A stretch of DNA of 64,000 nt from Serinibacter salmoneus (GTDB taxonomy: Bacteria > Actinomycetota > Actinomycetes > Actinomycetales > Beutenbergiaceae). Made by a program: the position numbers and the translations under genes. The DNA lies in NCBI RefSeq assembly GCF_002563925.1, contig NZ_PDJD01000001.1:812973-876972 (forward strand). The letters are read 5' to 3'. Every line of letters starts with the position of its first letter. Within the stretch, counting starts at the first letter, position 1. Positions 27,019 to 36,977 of the stretch are shown here, one piece after another. The notes beneath the pieces are model-generated. The model was not told where the DNA came from. It ran no database searches and was given only the letters and a program-made list of their open reading frames with translations.

Positions 27019-27417
27019 TTACAGGGCGCCAGCGGCGGTCAGTTCGGTGTACTCCGCGTCGCTGAACACCCGGGAGCGGATGAGGAAGCGGACGCCCTCG
27101 GGTGCCTCGAGGGAGAACCCGGCGCCGCGGCCCGGGACCACGTCGATGGTCAGGTGGGTGTGCTTCCAGTACTCGAACTGGCTCCGGCTCATCCACACCG
27201 GCACGCTCGCGCTCCCGCCCTCGACGGGGATGGTCAGGTCGCCGAGGTGGACGTCGGCGTCGCCGGTGAGGAACTCACCCGCCGGATAGCACATGGGTGA
27301 GGACCCGTCGCAGCAGCCGCCGGACTGGTGGAACATGAGCTCGCCGTGCTGCTCACGGAGTTTGGCCAGGAGTGTCGCGGCGTCATCGGTGACGGCCACG
27401 CGCTCGGGAAGAGACAT
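27019..27417 (-). CDS. DUF779 protein, aldehyde-dehydrogenase partner
   Basis: This 132-residue DUF779 protein has the family's FHQSGGCCDGSSPMCYP motif (a cysteine cluster likely to bind metal or be redox active), EFLTGDADVHLG, and SQFEYWKHTHLTIDVVPGRGAGFSLE. The family occurs next to acetaldehyde-type aldehyde dehydrogenase genes, exactly as here (220 bp downstream of the ALDH stop). The biochemical role is not established. AGGAGCACG lies just before the ATG. Confidence 0.88.
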   Translation of the reverse strand: MSLPERVAVTDDAATLLAKLREQHGELMFHQSGGCCDGSSPMCYPAGEFLTGDADVHLGDLTIPVEGGSASVPVWMSRSQFEYWKHTHLTIDVVPGRGAGFSLEAPEGVRFLIRSRVFSDAEYTELTAAGAL

Positions 27418-27508
27418 GATCGTGCTCCTTCCTACTCGGACCCCCAGACTACGCCGCGGTGGGGGCGACAGTGCCGCGCGGCGGCGGACTGCCTCACGGT
27501 GGGTGGGA

Positions 27509-27624
27509 TGCCCGGCGACAGAGAGAGGGGGTCGAGTCGCCGGGCACCCGCACCGGGAGGGTCGGCGCGCAGGGGGATGCGCGCCGACCGGGTCGCTCCG
27601 GGGCCGCCGTCGCGACGGCCCCGG
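27509..27624. terminator. Three tandem hairpins downstream of the aldehyde dehydrogenase
   Basis: Three perfect stems follow one another: TGCCCGGCGAC (27509-27519) with 27536-27546; GGTCGGCGCGCA (27560-27571) with 27578-27589; and CCGGGGCCG (27598-27606) with 27616-27624. They lie between the ALDH stop and the DUF779 start, where one would expect a terminator or attenuator that makes DUF779 expression partly independent. Confidence 0.75.
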
Positions 27625-27636
27625 GGTGAGGGTGGC

Positions 27637-29160
<1,524 letters not shown>

Positions 29161-29281
29161 CTCTGCTCCTTTCCTCACGACGGCGATGTCGTGACCTCGG
29201 GCAGCCTCGTTGCTGCGCCGTTGGGGGCCACGGTAGGGACGACGGCGTTGCAATCCCGTTGCATCGGCTCGCCCTGGCACG

Positions 29282-29325
29282 GGCTTGTGCTGGGGCACGG
29301 TCGTCGGCAGCGGCCGGCACAAGCC
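29282..29325. promoter_or_regulatory. Inverted repeat upstream of the aldehyde dehydrogenase
   Basis: GGCTTGTGC (29282-29290) and its reverse complement GCACAAGCC (29317-29325) are separated by 26 bp in the 190-bp gap between the regulator stop and the ALDH start. A paired TTGCA direct repeat also lies near 29250-29265. These are candidate binding sites for the adjacent GAF regulator. Confidence 0.4.
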
Positions 29326-29350
29326 GGCACGAGCCTTAGGGGCACAGGCG

Positions 29351-30655
29351 TTAGGCCTGGCTCAGGTCGAGCCGTGCCACCTCGGCCCGGGCGCGCTGTG
29401 CGAGGGCGCTGCCGGGCGCGGCGATCTGCCCGAGGTGGTGCCAGGCCCACCAGTCCTCCCGGCCCGAGTCGCTCGCCGTCCAGCGGGCCACGGCGTGCGG
29501 ATCGGTGCTGGCCAGGACGGCTGCGCGCAGATCCCCTTCCAGGGCCTCGCGGATCGTCTCCACTCCGGGCGCGCGGGAGGCCGGCAGCACCGGGCCCGGA
29601 TAGGTGGCCAGGGCCCCGGCGAGATCACCGGCGCGCAGCGACTGCCGCACCGCGGCCACGTCCGTGCGCACGGCGCCCCGCAGGCGGTACGGCGACCCCT
29701 CCCGCAGCAGATCGGGCGCCACGCGCCGCAACCGGGAGACCTCGGCGCGGACCGTGACCACGGACAGGTCGTGCTCCGCCAGCGCCACGGCCACCTCCTC
29801 CGCCGTCATTCCCTCCGGGTGTTCCGCCAGCAGGAGCACGATCTCGGCGTGCCGGGGGGAGAGGGTGCGTTCGCCGTCGGGCAGCCGCAGGGCGCGACGG
29901 TGGGCGAGCACCTGCAGGCGGGCGGTGGGGGCACCGGGCTCGGCGGCGGACCCGGACCCTGTGCCGAGCTCGCTGCGGGCGTCGGCGTCGGTACCGGTGC
30001 CGGTGCGGGACGGCGTGGCCAGGCTGGCGGCGAGCATGCGCGCCTCGATCGTGGCCACGGTGGCACGCAGAAGGGACGCGGCCAGGGGCGAGGCGACCGG
30101 GTCCGCGCCGGTGATGTCCAGCACGCCGAGCACCTGGCCGGTGGGGCCGTGCACGGGGGCGGCGGCGCAGTTCCACCCGTGGATCGGGGTGGCCCAGTGC
30201 TCCGCGCCGAGCACCCGGACGGCGGAGTCGGTGGCCAGGGCGGTGCCGGGGGCGTTGGTGCCGGTGCAGTCCTCGCGCCAGGTCGCTCCCTCGGTGAAGC
30301 CGACGGTCTCCAGGTCGCGGCGGGCTGCACCGTTGCCCTCCACCCACAGCAGTCGGCCGGCGGTGTCTGTGAGCGCGGCGACCCAGCCCGCATCCGGTTC
30401 CAGCAGCAGGGTGCGCGCGATGGGGATCGCCCAGGCGAGCGGGTGGTCGCGGCGTAGGGCGGCGACGTCCTGCTCGGAGAGATCCACGGGGGGTGTGGGG
30501 GCGTCGGGGTCCACACCCACGCGGGCGCTGCGCTCCCACGAGGCGGCGACGGCGCTGCGCACCCGGGGGGCCACCTCGCCGCGGGTGAGGAACCGCTCGT
30601 GCGCGCGACGCATCCAGACCATCTGCCTGGCTGTCAGTTGCGTCGACGTCAGCAC
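29351..30655 (-). CDS. GAF-domain transcriptional regulator
   Basis: This protein of about 434 residues has an N-terminal GAF region like the AcoR group ([63 protein letters not shown]) and a C-terminal winged-helix segment ([30 protein letters not shown]). It lacks the sigma-54 AAA+ module of AcoR. Actinobacterial proteins of this shape sit beside aldehyde or alcohol dehydrogenase genes and probably activate them on binding a small ligand. GTG 30655, with AAGGTGGGG upstream, is preferred over the GTG at 30715. Confidence 0.82.
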   Translation of the reverse strand: MLTSTQLTARQMVWMRRAHERFLTRGEVAPRVRSAVAASWERSARVGVDPDAPTPPVDLSEQDVAALRRDHPLAWAIPIARTLLLEPDAGWVAALTDTAGRLLWVEGNGAARRDLETVGFTEGATWREDCTGTNAPGTALATDSAVRVLGAEHWATPIHGWNCAAAPVHGPTGQVLGVLDITGADPVASPLAASLLRATVATIEARMLAASLATPSRTGTGTDADARSELGTGSGSAAEPGAPTARLQVLAHRRALRLPDGERTLSPRHAEIVLLLAEHPEGMTAEEVAVALAEHDLSVVTVRAEVSRLRRVAPDLLREGSPYRLRGAVRTDVAAVRQSLRAGDLAGALATYPGPVLPASRAPGVETIREALEGDLRAAVLASTDPHAVARWTASDSGREDWWAWHHLGQIAAPGSALAQRARAEVARLDLSQA

Positions 30656-30733
30656 GTCCCCACCTTCGACCTCGTCGTCCCGGCGCGTTGGTCCAGGATA
30701 CGTGATCTGCGTCACACATGGGGCGCCTGGTGC

Positions 30734-30982
30734 GCCGAGCGTGCTGTTGCTCCACCCTCAGTCCGCCGAGTGTGCTGTTAGGCCGAGTTCTCGCGCGCGG
30801 GCTCGGCGTAATCACCCGCTCGGCGAGCCAGGCGTGCGCGGGCTCGGCGCAACCACCCGCTCGGCGCGTGGTGCCGGTGCTCCCGTTCGCCGAGCGTGCG
30901 GTTGCGCTGCCCTCAGTTCGTCGAGTGTGCTGTTAGGCCGAGTTCTCGCGTGCGGGCTCGGGGTAATCACTCGCTCGGCGAG
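30734..30982. repeat. 94-bp direct repeat with an interposed partial copy
   Basis: The segments 30734-30827 and 30889-30982 are equal in length (94 bp) and nearly identical, both containing GAGTGTGCTGTTAGGCCGAG and the TAATCAC-CGCTCGGCGAG end. A partial third copy (about 30831-30865) lies between them. The 352-bp region between the GAF regulator start and the MFS stop holds little else; no gene is seen. Confidence 0.9.
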
Positions 30983-31007
30983 TCGCGCTGCTGCGGCCGC
31001 GCGCCGC

Positions 31008-32630
31008 TCAGCCCGGCGCAACCGTCCCGGCGGACTCCTTCACGTGCTTCGGGGAGTGACGCACCAGCAGGATCGAGGAGATCAGCCCGATGAACAGGAA
31101 CGCCGTCGCGATCCACAGCGCGAGGCTGGTGGCGGTGGCGAACGCATCCGAGAGCGCGGTGACGGCCTCGGTGGTGTGGCTGCCGAGCTGGGAGCTCGTG
31201 CCCTGCTCGCGCAACTGCTCGATCACACCGCCCGCGGACTCCGAGGTCGCGGTGGCGAGCTGGTCCGCCTCGCTGGAGGAGATCGAGGTGCCCGCCAGGG
31301 AGGAGGGCACCGCGGAGGCCAGGGCGACGGCGAGGGCCGAGCCCACGATCGCCGTCCCGAGGGCGGACCCCAGTTGGCGCACGGTGGACTGCGCGGCGCT
31401 GCCCTGACCGGCCTCGGCGGCGGGGACCTCCAGCAGCGTGGTGCCGGTCAACTGCGCGGAGGCCAGCCCCAGGCCGAAGCCGTAGATCGCCAGCATCCCG
31501 GCCAGCAGCCAGGGTGAGGAGGTCGCGGTGATGACCAACGCCGTCGCGGCGGTCCCGATGACCTCCAGCGCGAGACCGACCACCACGGTGCCGGGGGCGC
31601 CGATGGCGGCGGCGAGGTGACGCGCCATCGCACCGGACCAGAAGGCGCCGAACGCCATCGCGGCGATGACCAGGCCGGCCTTCAGGGTGTCCAGGCCGAG
31701 CACGTTCACCAGGAACAGGGGCATCACGAACACGATGCCGAACTCGCCGATCGCGACCGTGGTGGCCGTGGTGTTGCCCCACCGGAAGGTGGGGATGCGG
31801 AAGAGGGTGAGGTCGAGCAGGGCGGAGCGCTGCGCGCGGGCGCGGTGGCGCTCCCACAGGATGAAGCCGGCCACCAGCAGCGCGCCGAGGGCCAGCAGCA
31901 CCGGGGTCGCGGAGATCGGGGCGTCGGCGGGGACCTGTACCCCCAGCACGTTGTGGGCGCCGTGCGGGGTCCACCAGCCGTAGGTCTGCCCCTCCACGAG
32001 CGCGAACACGATCGCGCCGAAGCCCAGCGCCGAGAGCAGCAGGCCGGGGATGTCCAGGCCGGGAGCCAGGGCGGTCTGCTTGGAGTTCGGCACCCAGAGG
32101 ATCGCGCCGAGGATCACGAACACCGAGATCGGGAGGTTGACCAGGAAGATCCACGGCCAGGTGAAGGCGGTGGTCAGCCAGCCGCCCAGCAGCGGGCCGA
32201 TGGCGGCGGAGCCGGAGGCGACCACGCCCCACACGGCGAAGGCGGGCACGCGGGACTTGCCGGTGAAGGTGGCGGTGACCGTGGACAGCGCGCTCGGGAG
32301 GGCGGCCGCGCCGCCGACACCCTGGATGAGGCGCGCACCGATGAGGCTCACGGGCCCGGTGGCCATGGAGGCCAACAGCGAGCCGACGGCGAACAGCGCG
32401 ATTCCCCCGACGAACACCTCCCGGCGGCCCAGCCGGTCACCCAGCCGCCCGAAGGTCAGCAGCAGCGCGGCGAAGATCACCGAGTAGGAGGCATTGACCC
32501 ACTGCGCATCGGAGAGGTCGAGCTTGAGGTCCTCGATGATGTCGGGGAGGGCGACGGCCACGATGGTGCCGTCCAGGATGATCATGCCGAGGCCGGTGGC
32601 CAGGACTGCGAGTGCTTTGCCGTTCTTCAC
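31008..32630 (-). CDS. MFS drug-efflux transporter, DHA2 (EmrB/QacA) family
   Basis: This 540-residue transporter has 14 predicted spans. Motif A appears in GRLGDRLGRREVFVGG, motif D1-like LDGTIVAVALPDI in TM1 and motif C-like AAIGPLLGGWLTTAFTWPWIFLVNLPI in TM5, all typical of proton-coupled multidrug efflux pumps. The long hydrophilic stretch near residues 440-490 precedes the last span. The GTG start lies 7 nt after TAGCGT, suggesting a leaderless message. Substrate unknown. Confidence 0.9.
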   Translation of the reverse strand: MKNGKALAVLATGLGMIILDGTIVAVALPDIIEDLKLDLSDAQWVNASYSVIFAALLLTFGRLGDRLGRREVFVGGIALFAVGSLLASMATGPVSLIGARLIQGVGGAAALPSALSTVTATFTGKSRVPAFAVWGVVASGSAAIGPLLGGWLTTAFTWPWIFLVNLPISVFVILGAILWVPNSKQTALAPGLDIPGLLLSALGFGAIVFALVEGQTYGWWTPHGAHNVLGVQVPADAPISATPVLLALGALLVAGFILWERHRARAQRSALLDLTLFRIPTFRWGNTTATTVAIGEFGIVFVMPLFLVNVLGLDTLKAGLVIAAMAFGAFWSGAMARHLAAAIGAPGTVVVGLALEVIGTAATALVITATSSPWLLAGMLAIYGFGLGLASAQLTGTTLLEVPAAEAGQGSAAQSTVRQLGSALGTAIVGSALAVALASAVPSSLAGTSISSSEADQLATATSESAGGVIEQLREQGTSSQLGSHTTEAVTALSDAFATATSLALWIATAFLFIGLISSILLVRHSPKHVKESAGTVAPG

Positions 32631-32657
32631 GCCCGTGACGCTACGTCAGGGACGGCG

Positions 32658-32690
32658 ACGGCGCCCGTCGAGAGGCTCGACGGGCGCCGT
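32658..32690. terminator. Intrinsic terminator after the sugar porter gene
   Basis: ACGGCGCCCGTCGA (32658-32671), loop GAGGC, and its exact reverse complement (32677-32690) form a 14-bp stem between the sugar porter stop and the DHA2 gene start. Confidence 0.85.
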
Positions 32691-32735
32691 GCGGGGCAGG
32701 CGGGAGACGGCGCCCGATCTCGCGGGGGTCCGCGC

Positions 32736-34187
32736 TCAGGAACGGCTGCGGTGATGCCGCTCCACCTTGAGGTCGTCCATGTCCTCCAGCTCCCGGCCCT
32801 TGGTCTCCGGCACCTTGGCGAGCACGAAGAAGTAGGACAGCAGCGCCATCGCCGCGTACAGACCGTAGGCGAGGGTGAGTCCCACCCCGGCCAGGGCGGG
32901 GAAGGTGGTGGAGACGACGAAGTTCGCCAGCCACTGGGCGGCGGCGGCCACGGCCAGCGCCCCGGCGCGGATCCGGTTGGGGAAGATCTCCCCGAGCAGC
33001 ACCCACACCAGCGGACCCCAGGTGGCGCCGAAGGCGATCACGAACACGTTCGCGGCGACCAGGGCGATGCCGGACCAGGGAGCGGCGAGCTGCGCCGTCG
33101 TGCCGCCGTCATCGGTGGGCACCACGGTGGCGAAGGAGAAGGCCAGGGCCATCACCCCGAGGGAGACCGCCATCCCGATGGAGCCCCACAGCAGCATGAT
33201 GCGGCGCCCGACCCGGTCCACGAGCAGGATCGCCACGATCGTCACCACGATGTTGGTGATGGAGGTGATGACGGAGATCAGCAGGGAGTTGGACTCGTCG
33301 AAACCGACCGACTGCCACAGGGTGGTGGAGTAGTAGAAGATCACGTTGATGCCGACGAACTGCTGGAAGACCGAGAGCAGGATGCCGACCCAGACGATGG
33401 GCTTGAGGCCGAAGGAGGGGCCGCGCAGGTCCCGCAGGGATTCCTGGTCCTCGCGGTGCAGGCTCTTCTTGATCTCCTCGATCTTGAGGTTGACCTCCAC
33501 GATGCCGGTGAAGTCGTGCAGCACCGCGGAGGCCTTGTCGTACTCCCCGCGGGCCACGAGGTAGCGGGGGGACTCGGGCAGCCGCAGCGCGAAGGCGCCG
33601 TAGATGATCGCGGGGATCGCCTCGGCGATGAACATCCAGCGCCAGGCCTCCTGGCCGAACCAGAGGACCTGGTCGGCGCCGCCGGCGGCGCCCGCGAGCA
33701 GGGCGTCGGAGAGCAGGGCCGCGAAGATGCCGAGCACGATCGCGAGTTGCTGCAGGGACCCGAGCCGGCCGCGCACGTGCGCGGGGGAGACCTCGGCGAT
33801 GTAGGCGGGGGCGATCACGGAGGCGGCACCCACGCCCAGGCCCCCGATGACGCGCCACAGGATGAGGTCCCACACCCCGAAGGCGAGGCCGGAGCCGATC
33901 GAGGAGACCAGGAACATCAGGGCGGCGATCACCATGACGGGGATGCGGCCGCGGCGGTTGGCGATCGGGCCGGCGAACCAGGCGCCGACGGCGCAGCCCA
34001 GCAGCGCGGAGGAGACCGCGAATCCCTGCAGCGCGGAGCCGAGGGCGAACTCCTCCCCGATCGAGTCGACGGCGCCGTTGATGACGGAGGTGTCGAAGCC
34101 GAACAGGAACCCGCCGAGGGCGGCTCCGATGCTGATGCCGATGATCCGGCCGTTGATCCTGCTGGGTGGTGCTGCGGATGTGCTCAT
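32736..34187 (-). CDS. Sugar porter-family MFS transporter
   Basis: This 483-residue, 12-span proton/sugar symporter has the sugar-porter signatures GGFLFGFDTSVINGA in TM1, GPIANRRGRIPVM (motif A), RVIGGLGVGAASVIAPAYIAEVSPAHVRGRLGSLQQLAI, RLPESPRYLVARG (PESPR motif), QQFVGINVIFYYS in TM7 and KVPETKGRELEDM (PETKG motif). It resembles XylE/GalP/IolT-type importers of pentoses, hexoses or inositol. No metabolic genes accompany it, so the substrate is undetermined. Confidence 0.92.
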   Translation of the reverse strand: MSTSAAPPSRINGRIIGISIGAALGGFLFGFDTSVINGAVDSIGEEFALGSALQGFAVSSALLGCAVGAWFAGPIANRRGRIPVMVIAALMFLVSSIGSGLAFGVWDLILWRVIGGLGVGAASVIAPAYIAEVSPAHVRGRLGSLQQLAIVLGIFAALLSDALLAGAAGGADQVLWFGQEAWRWMFIAEAIPAIIYGAFALRLPESPRYLVARGEYDKASAVLHDFTGIVEVNLKIEEIKKSLHREDQESLRDLRGPSFGLKPIVWVGILLSVFQQFVGINVIFYYSTTLWQSVGFDESNSLLISVITSITNIVVTIVAILLVDRVGRRIMLLWGSIGMAVSLGVMALAFSFATVVPTDDGGTTAQLAAPWSGIALVAANVFVIAFGATWGPLVWVLLGEIFPNRIRAGALAVAAAAQWLANFVVSTTFPALAGVGLTLAYGLYAAMALLSYFFVLAKVPETKGRELEDMDDLKVERHHRSRS

Positions 34188-34350
34188 CGCGAGGTCCTGC
34201 CGTCCGGGGGTGGCGCGCGACAGCGCCGCCCACCGCAGCGGACGGCGCCGTCACGCTCGTGCCTCCATCTCACCCCACCCCGGCCGGTTCGGGCAAGCGT
34301 TGACCTGGGGTTTTGTCTGCTTCGTGTCGGGGTGCGCTACCCGACGTCAC

Positions 34351-35148
34351 TCACCCGACGACGTCGCGCCGGCGCAGCGCCACCGCGGCCGCCGCGGTGA
34401 GCACAGCGACCCCCACCCACAGCGCGATCAGGCCGCCCGCGGCCACCCCCTCGGCGAGCGGCGGCGTGCGGTAGGCCCAGGAGTAGGGCGAGAGGGTGTG
34501 CAGCCAGTCCAGGTCCGGGCTCTGGTTGGCCACCGCGTTGACGGCGTAACTCAGCACCGCGATCCCGGCCCCCGCCCCCAGGGCCCAGGTGCGCCGCCCG
34601 CTGAGGGCGCCCACCAGCAGGGCGAGGGCGCCGGACAGGGCGGTGACTCCGAGCAGGGCGAGGCTCGCGCCGAGAATGTGGATCGGCTCGATCCCCAGTT
34701 GAGCGGGGGAGTTCAGACCGAGGACCACGAGGCCGGCGATGACGGCGAGCAGCACGAGGCGCAGCAGCACCCCGCCGGCCGCCTGGTAGAGGTAGCTCTG
34801 CCGCCCGACGCCGTGGGCCAGGTCGAGCTCGAGGCGCCCGTTCTCCTCGGCGCCCGCGATCGCGTCGCTGCACCAGGCCACCGCCGCGGCGGTGAGGATG
34901 AAGAACCCGATGAGGCCGTAGAAGGTGGCCTGCGTGTAGCCGGCCCCGGTGCCGATCTGGTCGTACCCCAGGGCGTTGACCATCCCCTCCGGGAGGGTCT
35001 CGATGATCTCCTGCATCTGCCCGTTGGCGCCGATGGAGGGGTAGAGGGGCAGGTAGAGCATGAGCACGCCGACGACGGCGATGCCCCAGCCGAGCGCACC
35101 GCGGCCACCTTCGCGCAGCGCGCGCCGCAGGACGGGGGTGGCGCTCAT
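34351..35148 (-). CDS. ABC-2 type transporter permease
   Basis: This 265-residue membrane protein has six hydrophobic segments and an extracytoplasmic loop after TM1 (YPSIGANGQMQEIIETLPEGMVNALG). It includes the ABC-2 permease feature EENGRLELDLAHGVGRQSYL in the cytoplasmic loop that contacts the ATPase. It overlaps the ATPase gene by 4 nt (ATGA) and forms an exporter with it, probably for a drug or lipid-like compound. Confidence 0.85.
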   Translation of the reverse strand: MSATPVLRRALREGGRGALGWGIAVVGVLMLYLPLYPSIGANGQMQEIIETLPEGMVNALGYDQIGTGAGYTQATFYGLIGFFILTAAAVAWCSDAIAGAEENGRLELDLAHGVGRQSYLYQAAGGVLLRLVLLAVIAGLVVLGLNSPAQLGIEPIHILGASLALLGVTALSGALALLVGALSGRRTWALGAGAGIAVLSYAVNAVANQSPDLDWLHTLSPYSWAYRTPPLAEGVAAGGLIALWVGVAVLTAAAAVALRRRDVVG

Positions 35149-36173
35149 CGGTCGGCCTCCTTGCTCGCGGTGTTGGTAGTGGTGGCGGTGCTGGTGGCGC
35201 CCGGTCCGTACAGCGCCAGCACGGATTCCTCCAGGTCGGGTTCCTCGATCGCCAGGTCACGCACGCTGGTGGTGGCCAGGGCCTTCACCAGCGGGTCGAT
35301 CTCGCCCTGCACGGTCAGGGTCACCGAGGTGAGCTGCTGGGAGGTGAGCTGCTGGGAGGTGGGCTGCTGGGAGGTGGGCGTCGCTGCTTCGGGGGCTGCG
35401 CCGTCGGGCGCCACCTCCACCTCGCTCAGGTGCGGCACGCCGCCCAGGAGCGCCGTGACCTGCTCGGCGGGGGCGGCCAGGGTGGCGCGCACCCGGCGCA
35501 CGGCACCCAGGCGTAGGGAGGAGACGTCGCCCTCGGCCACCACGGTGCCGGCGGCGAGGACGGCCACGTCGTCGGCGGCCTGCTGGATCTCCGAGAGCAC
35601 GTGGGAGGAGAGCAGCACGGTGGCGCCGGCCTCGCGGGCCTCGCGCACCAGGGCGAGGAACTCCCGCTGCACGAGGGGGTCCAGGCCGCTGGTGGGCTCG
35701 TCCAGGATCAGCAGTTCGGGGGCGTGCATGAACGCCTGCACGATCCCGACCTTCTGCTTGTTGCCCTTGGACAGGGTGCCCACCTGGCGGGTCAGGTCCA
35801 GGCCGAGGCGCTCGGCGAGCTCCTCGGGGCGGCCGCGCGCCACGGGGCCGGAGACCTCGGCGTAGAAGTCCAGGGTCTGCCTGCCGGTCATCTTGCCCAC
35901 CAGGCGCAGTTCGCCGGGGATGTAGCCGATGCGGCGGCGCAGGTCGGCGCCCGCGGCGGTGGGGTTGGCGCCGAGCACCTCGATGCTGCCGGCGGTGGGC
36001 CGGATGATGTCCAGCAGCATGCGCAGGGTGGTGGTCTTCCCGGCGCCGTTGGGGCCGATGAGGCCGAAGATGCTGCCGGTGGCCACGCGCAGGTCGAGGC
36101 CGCGGACGGCCTCGTGCTTGCCGTAGTGCTTGCGCAGGCCGTGGGTGGCGACGGCGGTGCTCGCGGTGGTCAT
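35145..36173 (-). CDS. ABC transporter ATP-binding protein (export type)
   Basis: This 342-residue ATPase has Walker A GPNGAGKTTTL near residue 38, Q-loop IGYIPGELRL, signature LSKGNKQKVGIVQAF, Walker B ELLILDEPTSGLDP and the H-loop SSHVLSEIQQ. The C-terminal accessory region carries a TSQQL/TSQQP tandem tract from a 15-bp repeat. Its gene is coupled to the upstream tetR by an ATGA overlap and to the downstream permease, giving a self-regulated export operon. Confidence 0.92.
   Translation of the reverse strand: MTTASTAVATHGLRKHYGKHEAVRGLDLRVATGSIFGLIGPNGAGKTTTLRMLLDIIRPTAGSIEVLGANPTAAGADLRRRIGYIPGELRLVGKMTGRQTLDFYAEVSGPVARGRPEELAERLGLDLTRQVGTLSKGNKQKVGIVQAFMHAPELLILDEPTSGLDPLVQREFLALVREAREAGATVLLSSHVLSEIQQAADDVAVLAAGTVVAEGDVSSLRLGAVRRVRATLAAPAEQVTALLGGVPHLSEVEVAPDGAAPEAATPTSQQPTSQQLTSQQLTSVTLTVQGEIDPLVKALATTSVRDLAIEEPDLEESVLALYGPGATSTATTTNTASKEADR
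35326..35380. repeat. 15-bp coding minisatellite in the ABC ATPase gene
   Basis: Three tandem units of GAGGTGAGCTGCTGG (third with one change) plus a partial fourth encode Thr-Ser-Gln-Gln-Leu/Pro repeats in the ATPase's C-terminal region. The unit is a multiple of 3, so copy-number change is frame-neutral. Confidence 0.9.
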
Positions 36174-36868
36174 GCGGGGTCCCCCTTCTGGGATGGCTCG
36201 CCGGGCGGCTGCTCGCGCAGGGCCTCGCGGGCGGCGCGCAGCATCCGGTCGTCGGCGTAGAGGCCGTGGGTGAACAGGCTGAGGATCGGCAGGGTGGAGC
36301 GGGCGGCGACGGCGGGGGAGAAGCCCGTCTCGCCGGGGGCCCCGAGGGTGCGGCCGAGCTGGCGGCGCAGCAGGACCGCGGACAGGCCGTACAGCAGCAT
36401 GTACGCGGCGGTGGTCTCCAGATCCTCCTGCTCGCGCACCGTGCCCTCCGCGATCTGCCGCTCGAGCATCGCGTGCGTGCCCGCGTAGAGGCGGTCGAAG
36501 AGCTCATCGGCCGAGCCGTCGGTCTCCATGAGCATGTGCGAGAGGTAGTCCAACTGGTCCTGCATCTGCGGGGCCGCGTCCAGCGCGGCGCGCATGAGGG
36601 CGGGGCTGGGCTCCGCGGCCATCTGCTCCTTCGGGCCGAGCAGGGAGGTGACCACGTACTCGTCGCACGCCCGGCGCAGGCCGTCCTTGCCGCCGAAGTG
36701 GTGCACGATCAGCGCCGGGCTGACCGCGGCGTCCCCGGCGATGGCGCGCAGGCTCGCGCGGTGGAAGCCGTCCGCGGCGAACCGGGCGATGGCGGCGTCG
36801 CGGATGCGGGCCCGGGTGGTCTGGTCGTCCGGGGGTGGGGTGCCCGAGTCGCCGGCGGCTGAACGCAT
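36170..36868 (-). CDS. TetR-family transcriptional repressor
   Basis: This 232-residue regulator has an N-terminal TetR helix-turn-helix (RIRDAAIARFAADGFHRASLRAIAGDAAVSPALIVHHFGGKDGLRRACDEYV, about residues 20-72) and a C-terminal ligand-binding helical domain. It is the first gene of the operon encoding the ABC exporter and probably represses it until an exported compound binds. An inverted-repeat operator overlaps its start codon, implying autoregulation. ATG 36868 is chosen because the longer frame would read through that operator. Confidence 0.9.
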   Translation of the reverse strand: MRSAAGDSGTPPPDDQTTRARIRDAAIARFAADGFHRASLRAIAGDAAVSPALIVHHFGGKDGLRRACDEYVVTSLLGPKEQMAAEPSPALMRAALDAAPQMQDQLDYLSHMLMETDGSADELFDRLYAGTHAMLERQIAEGTVREQEDLETTAAYMLLYGLSAVLLRRQLGRTLGAPGETGFSPAVAARSTLPILSLFTHGLYADDRMLRAAREALREQPPGEPSQKGDPA

Positions 36869-36894
36869 GTTCAAAAGACTAAACGTGCGTTCAG
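36859..36894. promoter_or_regulatory. TetR operator (autoregulatory)
   Basis: CTGAACGCATGTTC (36859-36872) and AAACGTGCGTTCAG (36881-36894) are near-perfect inverted copies, each arm containing the palindromic core AACGCAYGTT. The site covers the tetR start codon and the region just upstream. Confidence 0.7.
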
Positions 36895-36922
36895 TCGGGC
36901 GCAAGGGTGTGGCGATGAGTAG

Positions 36923-36943
36923 ATACCCCAGGGGGTATAGAAT
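36923..36943 (+). promoter_or_regulatory. CsoR/CstR-type operator overlapping a -10 box
   Basis: ATACCCC-AG-GGGGTAT (36923-36938) is a 7-bp inverted repeat with a 2-nt spacer, the shape of operators bound by CsoR/CstR/FrmR proteins. TAGAAT at 36938-36943 overlaps its right end and could be a -10 box, so a bound repressor would block the SLAC1-family gene at 36978. Confidence 0.55.
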
Positions 36944-36977
36944 CGTCGGCGAGACCCATCGTTGATCTGGAGGATCC

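Noticed and set aside
31617-34400. A 927-codon open frame on the plus strand
   Set aside because: It is antisense to two well-supported MFS transporters and has the Arg/Gly/Gln-rich low-complexity composition of a GC-rich shadow frame.
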